DNA from: Rhodospira trueperi
GTDB lineage: Bacteria; Pseudomonadota; Alphaproteobacteria; Rhodospirillales; Rhodospirillaceae
Length of the DNA stretch: 43,186 nucleotides
Assembly (NCBI RefSeq): GCF_900101965.1
Contig: NZ_FNAP01000010.1
Location: forward strand, 1 to 43,186
Reading direction: 5' to 3'
Made by a program: the position numbers and the translations under genes. Below the pieces are notes generated by a model that searched no databases, was not told where the DNA came from, and was given only the letters and a program-made list of their open reading frames with translations. Of the stretch, positions 1 through 9,300 are shown one piece after another; the first letter of the stretch is position 1; every line of letters starts with the position of its first letter.

Positions 1-2
1 CC

Positions 3-566
3 TTTCGGTCGTGTACCACGGACAGCAAGCATGATCTGCCCGTGGCGCCCAACCTGCTGAACCGGCAGTTCTCGCCGGACGCCCCAGGGCGCGCCTGGGT
101 CGCCGACATCTCATACATCCCGACCGACGAGGGCTGGCTGTACCTCGCCGTGGTCCTCGACCTGTTCAGCCGCAAGGTGGTCGGCTGGGCGATGCGCGAC
201 CACATGCGCACCGAACTGCCGCTGGCGGCCTTGATGATGGCCACCCAACGCCAAAAGCCTCCGCCTGGCCTGATCCACCATTCCGACCGAGGCAGCCAGT
301 ATGCCTCCCACGACTACAGAAAAGCGTTGAAAAACAGTGGCCTGGTCGCCTCCATGAGCCGCAAAGCAAACTGCTGGGACAACGCCCCCATGGAGAGCTT
401 CTTCGGAACCCTCAAGTCCGAACTGGTCCATGATCGTCGATACGCAACCCGCGAGGAGGCCAAACGCGATCTGTTCGCCTACATCGAAGGCTACTACAAT
501 CGCCGGCGCCTTCACTCAGCGCTCGGCTACATCACACCAGAGCAGGCCGAGCTTCGTGCCGCGTAA
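3..566 (+). CDS. IS3-family transposase OrfB, 5' truncated by window edge
   Basis: This is the integrase-core (rve, DDE) half of an IS3-family transposase, which cuts and joins element ends. The frame is open to the left edge, so the N-terminal part is missing from the window. Counting from the GTG at 42, the catalytic triad is visible: D22 in WVADIS, D82 in HHSDRGSQY and E118 in NAPMESFFGTLKSE. The 35 residues between D82 and E118 fit the D35E pattern. The C-terminus (YNRRRLHSALGYITPEQ) is the normal family ending, so this end is complete. In the usual arrangement it is made as an OrfAB fusion by frameshifting from orfA; that part is not visible here. Confidence 0.93.
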   Translation, partial: FRSCTTDSKHDLPVAPNLLNRQFSPDAPGRAWVADISYIPTDEGWLYLAVVLDLFSRKVVGWAMRDHMRTELPLAALMMATQRQKPPPGLIHHSDRGSQYASHDYRKALKNSGLVASMSRKANCWDNAPMESFFGTLKSELVHDRRYATREEAKRDLFAYIEGYYNRRRLHSALGYITPEQAELRAA

Positions 567-571
567 CCCGG

Positions 572-596
572 TGTCCACTTTTTCGGGGCAAGGTCA
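572..596 (+). repeat. IS3-family right terminal inverted repeat
   Basis: The 25 bases after the transposase stop read, on the minus strand, TGACCTTGCCCCGAAAAAGT and onward. This is the typical TG-start, C-rich then A-rich tip of an IS3-family inverted repeat. The left partner is outside the window. Confidence 0.75.
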
Positions 597-661
597 GCCC
601 GAACATCATCCGGGATTTCGTGCATGGCATACCAACGCCGCCGAAGCTTCTTGATGTACAT
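597..661 (-). pseudogene. tyrosine integrase, N-terminal stub interrupted by the IS3 element
   Basis: The minus strand from an ATG at 661 reads MYIKKLRRRWYAMHEIPDD, followed by VR, and then runs into the IS end. This matches the typical beginning of phage/island tyrosine recombinases (a basic YIKK.RRRWYA...IP.DVR start, DUF6538-like). An AAGGGG ribosome-binding site sits 9 bases before the ATG, so the start was functional. Only about 21 codons remain before the IS boundary at 596; the rest presumably continues beyond the left IS end outside the window. The assignment rests on a short stretch, but pattern, RBS and the break at the IS tip agree. Confidence 0.72.
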
Positions 662-1020
662 TGCCAGGAACCCCTTCACACCCACGTTTCACACCAACGC
701 TATCACGTCGAAGGGGGCAGTTTTCAAGGGTTTTCTGGTGTTAGATGGTGTGGCTCAGAGCGTCCCACCCCCTCCGCCATTCTCGCATCAGCGGTGGTCT
801 CTCGGTGAGGTGGTCGCCGCCAGAAATCGCCAGCTTCCGCGGGTCTCTTAGAGTCAAGCTGTTGACCGCCCCGACGACTTTTTTCCCCTCATCTCCTCCC
901 TTTCGGCCAATTCTCTCCGAGGCTGTTGACTGCGAAGTCGATGAAGGGACGGTTGAGGTGAGGTATCGTGTGCTCTGTCGCCGTATCCGCGCCGTACTGG
1001 TCGGTCACCATACCGGAAGG
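662..1020. other. intergenic stretch without a recognisable gene
   Basis: No convincing coding frame is present on either strand. The stretch includes the leader of the truncated integrase (662-690) and a tRNA-Ser-like 3' end near 750-779, described separately. The rest looks like decayed sequence. Confidence 0.5.
750..779 (+). other. possible attachment-site remnant resembling a tRNA-Ser 3' end (copy A)
   Basis: The bases GTCCCACCCCCTCCGCCA end in an acceptor-like CCCCTCC plus GCCA, preceded by a CCCAC that could be the 3' side of a T-stem with GTGG upstream. No tRNA body precedes it. It lies about 100 bases upstream of the integrase start, a normal place for an att site. It shares the 10-mer CCTCCGCCAT with a second copy at 2166-2175. 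The inference is tentative because the match is short. Confidence 0.35.
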
Positions 1021-1215
1021 TCACCACTTCCATCCTTCGACGGCGGCGATGACTGCAGCAAATGCCGCGATCACAGTCATGACCAGGACTATCCCATACC
1101 CGAACCGCGCCCAGAACACTCGCCAGCGAATTTCAGCAACCAATTCGGTGCGGGTGACACTGCCATCACGGAGACGGATTAGGTCACTTTCGTTTTCTTG
1201 ATACCGCCGCCGCAA
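1021..1215 (-). CDS. small single-pass membrane protein, unknown
   Basis: Sixty-four residues with a charged N-terminal half (RRRYQENESDLIRLRDGS) and one hydrophobic segment at about residues 38-58 (YGIVLVMTVIAAFAAVIAAV) ending EGWKW. The composition fits a small inner-membrane protein with one helix. The only usable start is a TTG at 1215 because a stop lies nine codons upstream, and no strong ribosome-binding site is visible. It is isolated between the integrase scar and higBA. I recognise no family; it may be real or a chance hydrophobic frame. Confidence 0.4.
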   Translation of the reverse strand: MRRRYQENESDLIRLRDGSVTRTELVAEIRWRVFWARFGYGIVLVMTVIAAFAAVIAAVEGWKW

Positions 1216-1397
1216 ATCGTCAGTTGTGTAAAGCTGAAATTAGAATTTGTTGCGGCCGTCAATACCGTGCCGGACGCGCCGTACATCGTACCATCTCATC
1301 AAGTGAACGGTCTGGTCGGGGTGAGGAACACTCATGCGTTTGACCGCTCTGTGTTACCGTGACTCAGACCCTCTCGCGGACGACGCCCCATTCGATG

Positions 1398-1706
1398 TCA
1401 CGCCGCACTCGACAGCGGCTTGGCCCGTTCGATCCGCGCCATTTCGCGGGGCGAGTGCGTCGCCTCCCACAAATCCGTGCGCCGCTGCACGTTGAGCCAG
1501 AAATCCGGACTATTGCCGAACACCCGCGCGAGGATGAGGGCGGTCGGCGCGGTCACCGAGCGGCGGTCGTTGCACAGCTCGTTGACGTGCTTGCGCGGAA
1601 CGCCCATGGCCTCGGCCAACGCGCCCTGTGTCAATCCCAAGGGCCGCATGAACTCCTCCACCAGAATCTCACCGACCGTGGCCGGCTTGCGCTTGGTCAT
1701 CAACAT
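1398..1706 (-). CDS. higA: HigA-type antitoxin, XRE-family DNA-binding protein
   Basis: A 102-residue protein of the HigA/VapI addiction-module family. The helix-turn-helix spans about residues 20-75, with the characteristic GLTQGALAEAMGVPRKHVNE and the following NDRRSVTAPTALILARVFG. The N-terminal KPATVGEILVEEFM is the usual HigA opening. It starts 9 bases after the toxin stop, with GAGG 8 bases before the ATG. In this family the antitoxin neutralises HigB by direct binding and represses the higBA promoter. The toxin-first order is the standard higBA order. Length is normal and no break is visible. Confidence 0.9.
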   Translation of the reverse strand: MLMTKRKPATVGEILVEEFMRPLGLTQGALAEAMGVPRKHVNELCNDRRSVTAPTALILARVFGNSPDFWLNVQRRTDLWEATHSPREMARIERAKPLSSAA

Positions 1707-1715
1707 GGCGTGACC

Positions 1716-2012
1716 TCACCTGTAACCGTGGTCATCGAGATAAGTCTCCGACGCTTCGCCCGTGCGGCCGTCCCAACGAAAAATCAGCCGCCACTGCTTG
1801 TTGACGCGGATGGAATGGAGTCCGGCGAGATTTCCGCGCAGCGTCTCGAAGTGGTTACTGGGCGGCACCCACAAATCCTGGTCACACGTCGCATCGTCGA
1901 TCATCTGGAGCTTGCGGAACACACGGGTTTCGTGGTCGGGCGGGATGTGGCGGGACCGGACGTCGTCCACGAAGAATGCCCGCAGCCAGTCATCCCGAAA
2001 CCCAACGATCAT
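1716..2012 (-). CDS. higB: HigB-type toxin, RelE/ParE superfamily mRNA interferase
   Basis: Ninety-eight residues, the normal length for HigB. It starts MIVGFRDDWLRAFF, contains LWVPPSNHFETLRGNLAGLHSIRVNKQWRL split over the central beta strands, and ends with a FRW...DDHGYR tail; the core RVNKQWRLIFRW is the diagnostic block. HigB proteins cleave mRNA on the ribosome. GGAG lies 7 bases before the ATG at 2012. It is co-transcribed with higA just downstream. The pair lies between two tRNA-end-like repeats, so it was probably cargo of an integrated element. It appears intact. Confidence 0.9.
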   Translation of the reverse strand: MIVGFRDDWLRAFFVDDVRSRHIPPDHETRVFRKLQMIDDATCDQDLWVPPSNHFETLRGNLAGLHSIRVNKQWRLIFRWDGRTGEASETYLDDHGYR

Positions 2013-2143
2013 CCCGCTGCTCCATGCTGAGTCAATGTACCACCCCTAGGGACACTCGGCAAGAAACCCAAACACCGCGACACCAAGCGATCGGGACCAT
2101 GGTCAATAAAGCAACCTATCGAATTTACAGAAATTTCCGGAGA

Positions 2144-2174
2144 CGGTTGGATTCCAGAGTCCTTCCCTCCGCCA
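2144..2174 (+). other. possible tRNA-Ser 3'-end remnant (copy B)
   Basis: The sequence GGTTGGATTCC followed by AGAGTCCTTCCCTCCGCCA resembles the T-loop and acceptor end of a tRNA-Ser (TTCGAATCC...CCCTCCGCCA), with changes. No D-arm or anticodon arm precedes it, so it is not a tRNA gene. A factor-independent terminator begins 27 bases later, the layout normally seen behind tRNA genes. This is what an integration event at the 3' end of a tRNA leaves behind. The call is inferential. Confidence 0.4.
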
Positions 2175-2200
2175 TCTATCCCATTAAGATGGTTTCTCCA

Positions 2201-2223
2201 AACCCGGCTTCGGCCGGGTTTTT
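2201..2223 (+). terminator. factor-independent terminator
   Basis: An 8-bp stem AACCCGGC/GCCGGGTT with a TTCG tetraloop is followed directly by a run of T. It is oriented for the plus strand although no plus-strand gene ends nearby. The best explanation is that it once terminated the tRNA whose 3' end persists at 2144-2174. Confidence 0.85.
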
Positions 2224-2231
2224 GCGGTGTT

Positions 2232-2465
2232 TCAAAGGGATATGGGGGCGGGGCCGACGACCCACTCCTCGAAGGCCTCGGCCTGGGGCAGCCTGGAGCG
2301 CATGATCCGGCGGTACACATCCCGTTCCGGAATGATCAGCAGGTCAGAGGACGGGGCGTCGCCAAAACCCAATTCCGTCAATTCAACGGAATTGAACTTT
2401 TTCAATGCCTTACAGTGCTTGCGAGCCTCCTGATCAGCGTCAGCGCACCCCATGATCTCCGCCAC
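2232..2465 (-). pseudogene. truncated prophage antirepressor (BRO-N domain remnant)
   Basis: The frame reads ...ARKHCKALKKFNSVELTELG... then IIPERDVYRRIMRSRLPQAE and FEEWVV. This is the second half of the BRO-N domain found in phage antirepressors. It stops immediately after FEEWVV, where a full protein would go on with LPSIRKTG and a C-terminal domain. A GTG at 2465 can serve as start, but BRO-like sequence (REPGDADFQTRGFVHKGVAE) continues in frame upstream to about 2519, so the beginning is also lost. It lies just behind the helicase gene stop on the same strand. It is a non-functional phage relic. Confidence 0.7.
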
Positions 2466-2518
2466 GCCCTTGTGAACGAACCCGCGCGTCTGAAAGTCAG
2501 CGTCTCCCGGCTCCCGCT

Positions 2519-5500
2519 TTACGCGTTCCCAAGCAGGAACTCGACGTCCTCCTCGCTGATGTCGAAGGGGGTGGCGCCGTCGGGGTCATACAGGCCGTCG
2601 GCCAGCGCCTGCTTGCGGTCCTTCAGGGTCTGCATCTTGACCTCGATGGTGTCCTCGGCGATCAGGCGGTGGACGAACACCGGCTTGTCCTGGCCGATGC
2701 GGTGCGCACGATCCGTGGCCTGTTGCTCCACCGCCGGGTTCCACCACGGATCGTAATGAATGACCGTATCAGCGGCGGTCAGGTTCAGGCCCACGCCGCC
2801 CGCCTTCAGGCTGATGAGAAACAACGGCATGTCGCCTTTCTGGAACCGCTTGACCACGCTCGTCCGGTCGCGCGTCTGCCCGGTCAGCATCACATAGGGA
2901 ATGCCGGCGCGCGTCACCGCCGTCTCGATCAGGTCCAGCATGCTGGTGAACTGCGAGAACAGCAGCACGCGCCGACCCTCGGCGACCAGTTCGGGCAGCA
3001 TCTCCATCAAGCGGTCGAGCTTGGCCGAGCCGGCGGCGCGCACCTTGTCCGCGCGGCCGGCCTGACGCGCCCCGGCCACAAGGCGCGGGTCGCAACACAC
3101 CTGACGCAGCCGCAGCAGCGCCTCCAACAGTTCAATGCGGCTGCGCGCCAGCCCCTTTTTCGCGATGGCCTCGCGGACCTTGGTATGCATGGCCAGCCGG
3201 ATCGCCTCGTAGACGGCGCGCTGATTGGCCTCCAGGGTGACATGCTCCACGATGTCGGTGCGCGGCGGCAGGTCGGCCAGCACATCCCCCTTGGTCCGGC
3301 GCAGCAGGAACGGCCGCAGCCGCCGCGACAGCCGCCCCTGCCGCTCGGTGTCGCCCTGCTTCTCGATGGGCGTGCGCCACTGCTTGGTGAAGCTCTTACG
3401 GTCGCCCAGCAATCCCGGCGAGATGGCATCGTACAGCGCCCACAGCTCCCCCAGGTTGTTCTCGACCGGGGTGCCGGTCAGGGCCAACCGGTGGCGCGCG
3501 GTCAGGCGGCGCAAGGTCTTCGCCGCCGTGGTCTGCGGGTTCTTGATGGCCTGCGCCTCGTCCAGGATCAGCAGATGCCAGTCCTGTCCGGCGAGAACCT
3601 CGCCATCATGGGCCAGCAGCGGGTACGTGCTGAACACGAGATCATGCTCGCCCAGACGTCCGAAATCGGCCTTGCGCTCCGGCCCTTGCAGCACCAGCGT
3701 CTTCAGGTCGGGGGCGAACTGCGCCGCCTCGGCCTGCCAGTTGCCCATCAGGCTGGTGGGGGCGATCACCAGGGAGGGGCGGTCGAGACGGCCCTCGGCC
3801 TTCTCTATGGACAGATGCGCCAGCGCCTGCACCGTCTTGCCCAGGCCCATGTCGTCGGCGAGGATGCCGCCCAGCCCGACCTCTCGCAGAAGTTGCATCC
3901 AGGCTACCCCAGCGCTCTGATAGGGCCGAAGCGTGCCAGTGAAGGCCGGCGGCAGCGTCACTTCCGGCGGCGCGCCGTGGGCCTCGCGCAGGCGGCGACC
4001 CAAGGCACGCACCTGCTCGCCGCCCTTGAAGACGACGCCGCTGTCGGCCACCGCGTCCTCGAACGCCGTCAGGTCTGCCATGTCCAACGCCAACAGGCGG
4101 CCGCCATGGGCGGGGCCGGCGTCGCTGCCCAACAGGTCCACCAGGGCGCGCAGGATGGGTTTGATCCGCGCGAACGGCAGGACGAAGACCCGGCCGTCCG
4201 GCGCCCTCACGTTCAGGGTCTCAATGTCCTCGCCGACATCGTCCAGCAGGTCGTCCAGGGCGTCCGCCGGGATCCCCTCCAGCACGCCCAGCAGGGCCGG
4301 CAGCAGGTCGACCCGCTCGCCGTCCACCATCACACCCAGGCTGAGGTCGAACCAGTCGATCCCGGAGCCGTCCCCGGGCTGTTCCAGGCCGGCCTCGACA
4401 TCGCCGTCGATCAGGATCGGGCGCAGCGGGAAATCGTCGGCGATCTCCACCTGCCAGCCCGTCTCGCGCAGGCGCGGCACGTCCTCCAGCAGCACGGCGA
4501 GCCATGCCGAGTCCAGGTCCTCGTCCGGGATCAGGGTGAGGTCGTCGCGATGGGCCTGAGGAATCGAAAGGTCATAGCGGTTGCCGGCGCGGGTGAAGCC
4601 GATGCGGGACAGGGCGCGCAGGGCGTCCCGTTCCTTGCCCTTGGCGCGGACAACCTGGACCAGACCGTCCCCGTCGCGCCGGGTGACCTTGGCATCGGTT
4701 TCGGTGGCGGGAACATCGAGCCCGCCGTAGCGAAACCACGGGCGCGCCAGCCGCAGCGTTTCCGTTCCAGTTCCGCCCCCGTAGCGCATCCAGTAGGGAC
4801 TGCGCTGGACCTCCAGGGGGAAGATGCGCAGGCACGGAACCGGGGCCTCCTTGATGACCCGGGGCGGCGGAAGGGCGCGGGGCAGAACCTCCGGCGTGGC
4901 GCCGGTGACCTGATCGCCCAGAACCGTCGACAGTCGGCCGCGCACCGGTTCGACCTGCTCGGGCGCCAGCGCCGGCGCCGCCAACAGCGCCGCCAGGGTG
5001 CGCGGCGCGATGGGCAGCGACAGCGGCGACGCGATCACCCGGTCGGGGACCGTCGGATCGGCGGTGATGGCCCACGGCGGCCCCATGGGCAGCACCGCCA
5101 GCGGGTCCGAGGCATCTGTGTCGGCGTCCGGCACGACGACGGGGCGTTGCCGGCCGTCGTCCTCCACGGTCCAGGTTGCGCGGCCCGGGCGGGGCTCGCC
5201 GCGCACCATCGCGGGTCCGGTCAGATCGTTCCAGCGGGCACGGCCGGTCTCAAGGATCGCCTCCAGGATGGAGGCGCCCTGATCGCCCGACAACGTGCGT
5301 CCGCCCATCCCCGAGCCGCCGTCGCGCAGGCGAGCCAGGCTGTCCAGGATGGTCCGGTCGGACGGCCGCAGAAACTTCGCGCCGCCTTGTGCGCTGGAGA
5401 TGTTCGAGGGATCGTAGGGATTGGCGCTCTTGGAGAAGGAGCCGTCTTTCAACAGCCGAACGGACAGGGGGCGCACCCGGGCCTCTCGGCGGCCGGTGGG

Positions 5501-6001
5501 CCAGACGTACTCATGAACGACATAGATCAGGCGCTGGCGGACGGTTTCCGGATAGGCCTCGCTGTCCGACTCCCCGGCGGCCTCCAACGACCGCAACCAC
5601 TGATCGACCGCCGGTTCCAGGACCCCGGCATCGTTCGCGGCGGGCGGTGGCCGCTCCACCTCCACCTCCACCAGTTCGGCGGACGTCGCCCCCCTTTCCG
5701 GCAGGCGCAGCACGCCGTCATCAAGCGCCTGCAACAACAGAGCGACGGCATGCTTGCACTTCAGGCCCACCGGACAGGCGCACTCGGTCATCACCGTGGG
5801 CACGCCATGCCGGTCAAGGGCCAGGCGCGCCTCCGTCTGGTAGGGGAGAGAGCGGGTGCCCTTGACCGTGCCCGCCACGCGGGTTCCGTCCGGCGACGCG
5901 GACGTCACCGCCGCCCGGCCGGAGCGGTGATACGTCGCTCCACGCTGCCAAGTCACGGTGCCGAAGGCGAGCTTGAGGAGATGAAGCGGAGGAACCGGCA
6001 C
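2519..6001 (-). CDS. SWIM zinc-finger SNF2-family DNA helicase/translocase
   Basis: A protein of about 1160 residues with an N-terminal SWIM zinc finger (CxC...CxH in ECACPVGLKCKHA, residues 74-84) and a C-terminal SNF2 ATPase. Visible motifs are DDMGLGKT (Walker A, about residue 713), ILDEAQAIKN (Walker B, about 810), LTGTPVENNLGELW, LLFSQFTSML, KAGGVGLNLTAADTVI and DPWWNPAVEQQATDRAHRIGQ (about 1090). Bacterial SNF2 proteins move along double-stranded DNA and remodel nucleoprotein complexes; several belong to phage-defence loci. The frame extends to a GTG at 6127, but family-like sequence begins only around LLKLAFGTVTWQRG. I therefore prefer the GTG at 6001, which has only a weak GGGA 9 bases upstream. 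The gene follows the giant DUF4011 gene on the same strand after a 343-base gap. Confidence 0.9.
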   Translation of the reverse strand: MPVPPLHLLKLAFGTVTWQRGATYHRSGRAAVTSASPDGTRVAGTVKGTRSLPYQTEARLALDRHGVPTVMTECACPVGLKCKHAVALLLQALDDGVLRLPERGATSAELVEVEVERPPPAANDAGVLEPAVDQWLRSLEAAGESDSEAYPETVRQRLIYVVHEYVWPTGRREARVRPLSVRLLKDGSFSKSANPYDPSNISSAQGGAKFLRPSDRTILDSLARLRDGGSGMGGRTLSGDQGASILEAILETGRARWNDLTGPAMVRGEPRPGRATWTVEDDGRQRPVVVPDADTDASDPLAVLPMGPPWAITADPTVPDRVIASPLSLPIAPRTLAALLAAPALAPEQVEPVRGRLSTVLGDQVTGATPEVLPRALPPPRVIKEAPVPCLRIFPLEVQRSPYWMRYGGGTGTETLRLARPWFRYGGLDVPATETDAKVTRRDGDGLVQVVRAKGKERDALRALSRIGFTRAGNRYDLSIPQAHRDDLTLIPDEDLDSAWLAVLLEDVPRLRETGWQVEIADDFPLRPILIDGDVEAGLEQPGDGSGIDWFDLSLGVMVDGERVDLLPALLGVLEGIPADALDDLLDDVGEDIETLNVRAPDGRVFVLPFARIKPILRALVDLLGSDAGPAHGGRLLALDMADLTAFEDAVADSGVVFKGGEQVRALGRRLREAHGAPPEVTLPPAFTGTLRPYQSAGVAWMQLLREVGLGGILADDMGLGKTVQALAHLSIEKAEGRLDRPSLVIAPTSLMGNWQAEAAQFAPDLKTLVLQGPERKADFGRLGEHDLVFSTYPLLAHDGEVLAGQDWHLLILDEAQAIKNPQTTAAKTLRRLTARHRLALTGTPVENNLGELWALYDAISPGLLGDRKSFTKQWRTPIEKQGDTERQGRLSRRLRPFLLRRTKGDVLADLPPRTDIVEHVTLEANQRAVYEAIRLAMHTKVREAIAKKGLARSRIELLEALLRLRQVCCDPRLVAGARQAGRADKVRAAGSAKLDRLMEMLPELVAEGRRVLLFSQFTSMLDLIETAVTRAGIPYVMLTGQTRDRTSVVKRFQKGDMPLFLISLKAGGVGLNLTAADTVIHYDPWWNPAVEQQATDRAHRIGQDKPVFVHRLIAEDTIEVKMQTLKDRKQALADGLYDPDGATPFDISEEDVEFLLGNA

Positions 6002-6344
6002 GGATCGCAATCCCGGACAAGCGCGTAGGAAACATGATGATGAGCAGACGCCGACACAGCGTTGCCCACGAACCGTTGGGACAACCGTCGGGACGACCGA
6101 GTTGGTCGGACCATTGGGTTGGGGCACGGTTTTGTGAGACAGGACGCTGCGCTACCTTAGGGTTCCCCCGATCACTGCGACATCCTGGATGCCTTCCGGC
6201 ATGCTTGCAACGCTCTCATCGACCAGCCAAGCTGAATTTGATCTCTGGGTCCTCAATCCTGGCGGTCGTCGACCGCTCCATAAACGGTTTCGCATGGGGC
6301 AGGTCCGGAGACCGGGATCGGTTGTCCAACGTCGAACGACACGA
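6002..6344. other. intergenic gap between the two large helicase genes
   Basis: No family-like reading frame was found. An imperfect 12-base tandem repeat (AACCGTTGGGAC / AACCGTCGGGAC) lies at 6071-6094, within the possible N-terminal extension of the SNF2 gene. The length suggests a separate promoter for the SNF2 gene, but I cannot point to clear -35 and -10 boxes. Confidence 0.45.
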
Positions 6345-9300
6345 TCACGCCAACACCCGCTCCAGCCTGTCGCGCGCGCTCTGGCTGAGGCGGGCGAGGC
6401 CGATGGCCCGAGCCAGTGCACCAGGATCGCCCATCAAATCCAGGTCGGCGTTGATGGAGCGCAGTTCCGCCGCGCAGATGTAGTCCACCGAGCGGACGTC
6501 GTCGTCGCGACCCTGGCAGCGGGCCGGGGCCGGGTGGCCGTGGTCCGGCGCCTTGGCCCAATAGAACACGCCGACGTCCTCGGTGGTCCGTGCCGCGTGG
6601 TCGCCGGCGACCTCCAGCACCCGCTCGCGGATCAACCGGCCCGCCCGCTTGAACCCGTGATGACGCGCGATGCGCCGCACCAGGATGTCCTCGTGGACCG
6701 GGCCTTCGGTGTCCACCACATGCCGGACCATGGCGGCCAGCCGGCCGTCATAGGAGTCGTCATAGAATGCCTCCGGATCGGAGGCCAGATCCGGGGCATT
6801 GAACGTCGAGACGACGTAGGTTCTGGCCACGTCGAGCGGCCCGGCGTCGCGAGGGGGCGCCGGGCTGTCCGCTGATCTGCTCGCGGTCTCCCCATCGGTC
6901 GGGGAGCGGTCGGCGGCGGCCAGCGGACGCGGGGCGGCCGGAGCGTCGAGGGGGCCGACATCGCCGAAAAGATCGGTATTCCGCGCTGTGCCATGTGTTT
7001 CCGCCGGGCCGGTGGAGCCGGTTCCGGCGGGTGCGGCGGTCTCCTTGTGGGGCATCCCTTTGGTCTCCGTTTCGGTTTGCGCTTCGGCTTCGGCCATGGC
7101 CTTCGCTTCGGCCTCCGCCTTCGCGGCCGCCGCCTCGGCCCGCCGCGCGCGGTCGGCCTCCAGATGCGCCCGCAGGGCCGCGTCGACCGTCCCCAGGGCC
7201 GCGTCGGCGTGGTGCCACCAGTCGGTCGACCAGATGCGGAACAGCGTCCAGCCCAGGCTTTCCAGGACCGCCTGCCGGATCTTGTCGCGTTCCCGAGCGT
7301 TGGCGGCGCTGTGGTACATGGCCCCGTCGCATTCGATGCCGGCCAGATAGCTGCCGGGCAGGTCGGGATGCACGACGCCCAGGTCGACGCGGTAGCGCGA
7401 CACGCCGATCTGCGGATGAACCTCCCATCCGCGCTCGCGGAGCGCCCGCAGCACGGCACTCTCGAATGGTGATTCCACGTCGCCGACAGACCCGAACACA
7501 GCGCTGCCCAGCGCGGACGGGCCGCGCTCGGCGAACTCCAGGAAGTGCTTCAGGTCGGTGACGGCGCGGGCCTGCGTGCGCGACAGGTCGATCCGCTCTG
7601 GCGCCAGGGATGAAAACACCCGCATCTCGAACCGTGCCCGGGTCAGCGCCACGTTCAGGCGGCGTTCGCCGCCCTGTTTGTTCAGCGGCCCGAAGTTCAT
7701 GGTCATGTGGCCGGTTCGGTCGGGACCGTACGTGATGCTGAACAGGATCACGTCGCGCTCGTCGCCCTGCACGGTCTCCAGGTTCTTGACGAACACGGGT
7801 TCCTCCAGGCCGTCGGCGGCGAAGGCCCATTCGATCTCCGGCTGTCGGCCGCGCGCCTCGTCCAGCAGGTTCTCGATCAGGGTCTGCTGTTCCGCGTTGA
7901 AGGTCACGACGCCAATCGACAGCGCCCGCACCGCCTCGTCCGGGTGCGTCAGGCGGCGCACCACCTCGTCGACGACGGCGCGCGCCTCGCCCTCGTTATG
8001 CCGGGCCTTGCCGCGCGCGTAGTGTCCCTCGGTTCGCACCAGGGCCACACCATGGTCGCGCACCGACGGCGCCGGGAAGGTGACGAGCTGGTCCTCGTAG
8101 TAGCGGCTGTTGGAAAACGCGATCAGGCTTTCCCGACGTGAGCGGTAGTGCAGCGACAGCACGCGTTCGGGAATGCTGGCGCCGCGCATTTCGTCGAGGA
8201 TGCTTTCCAGCGTAACGTCGGTTTCGACATCCCCGTCGATGTCGTCGTCCGAGCGGTCGAAGAAATTGGTGGGCGGCATCTGCTTCGGATCGCCGGCGAC
8301 GATCAACTGGCGGCCGCGCGCGATGGCGCCGACGGCGTCCCACACCGTGATCTGCGAGGCTTCGTCGAAGATGACCACGTCGAAGGGTGTCTGCTCCGCC
8401 GGCAGGTACTGGGCCACCGACAGGGGCGACATCATCAGGCACGGTGCCAGCGTCCCCAGCACATCCGGAATCTCCTGCACCAGTTGGCGGACCGGCTTGT
8501 GGCGCGCCTTCTTCTGCAGTTCCCGGTTCAGAATGCCCCACTGGGAGCCACGGGTGACGGTCTCCTGATCCGGCATGTCGCCGCGCAGGCGGGCGACGAT
8601 ATACGCGGCCGTCAGGGCCTGGAAGGTCTCGTCCACCTCCCTGAACTTCTGGATGGCCGCCTCGTGCTCGGCCGTGGAGAAGGTCCGCAACACCTCGTCC
8701 TCGCCGATGATGGCGGCGGCCCACCATGTGCAGTACGCCGCTTCAAAGACATCCCGGGCCTGTGTCGGGTCGATCCGTCCGGCCTCCAACGCCTCGACCA
8801 TCGGCATCAGATCGAGGTCGATGGCCTGGGTGCGGCGGCGGCGCCACGCACACCACTCCCGAAGCTCCGCCCGGGCGCCGGCGATTCCCGCCGCCATGTC
8901 GACCACCGCGTCGAGGTCCGGCGCGGCGGCGGCATCGGTCCCCGCCGACGGGGCGCCGCGCTGGCGGTCGAACGCCTGGTGAGCCTCGCGGTAGGCGTCC
9001 ATGGCCTGATCGAGCGAGCGGGCCACCACCCCGACCGGCGCGTCGGCGGCCAGCAGGTCGTTGCCGTCGTGGAGCAGGTCGCGCAGGCGCGCCCGCAGAG
9101 CGGTCAACGCGGTGGCGTCGTCGGCGAGGCGGCCGGCGGCCTGCCGGGCGCGCTGGCCGAGGTCGCGCAGCCGGTCCATGTCGTCGGGCGCGCTGTCGTG
9201 ACCGCGCCAGCCCTTAACGGCCTCCAGGATCGGTCCCAGGCGGTCGATGGCCTCGCCGTGGCGCCGCAGCCGCGCGAGAACGGGGGCGTCGTGCTCCGGA

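Larger units (their letters stand above)
1..596 (+). mobile_element. right part of an IS3-family insertion sequence (left part outside window)
   Basis: The segment holds the 3' part of an orfB transposase followed by a terminal inverted repeat ending in CA, as IS3-family elements do (5'-TG...CA-3'). Right next to its end, the minus strand resumes a truncated integrase reading frame, so the boundary at 596 is supported from both sides. The left end, orfA and the target-site duplication lie outside the window, so the exact member and its intactness cannot be judged. Confidence 0.85.

Noticed and set aside
2085-2174. Complete tRNA-Ser gene
   Set aside because: Only the 3' end resembles a tRNA; no acceptor 5' strand, D-arm or anticodon arm can be drawn.
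2669-6028. Very long open frame on the plus strand opposite the SNF2 helicase gene
   Set aside because: It has no family motifs and is Gln/Arg/Gly/Ala-rich, the usual shadow of a GC-rich gene; the minus strand carries all SNF2 motifs.
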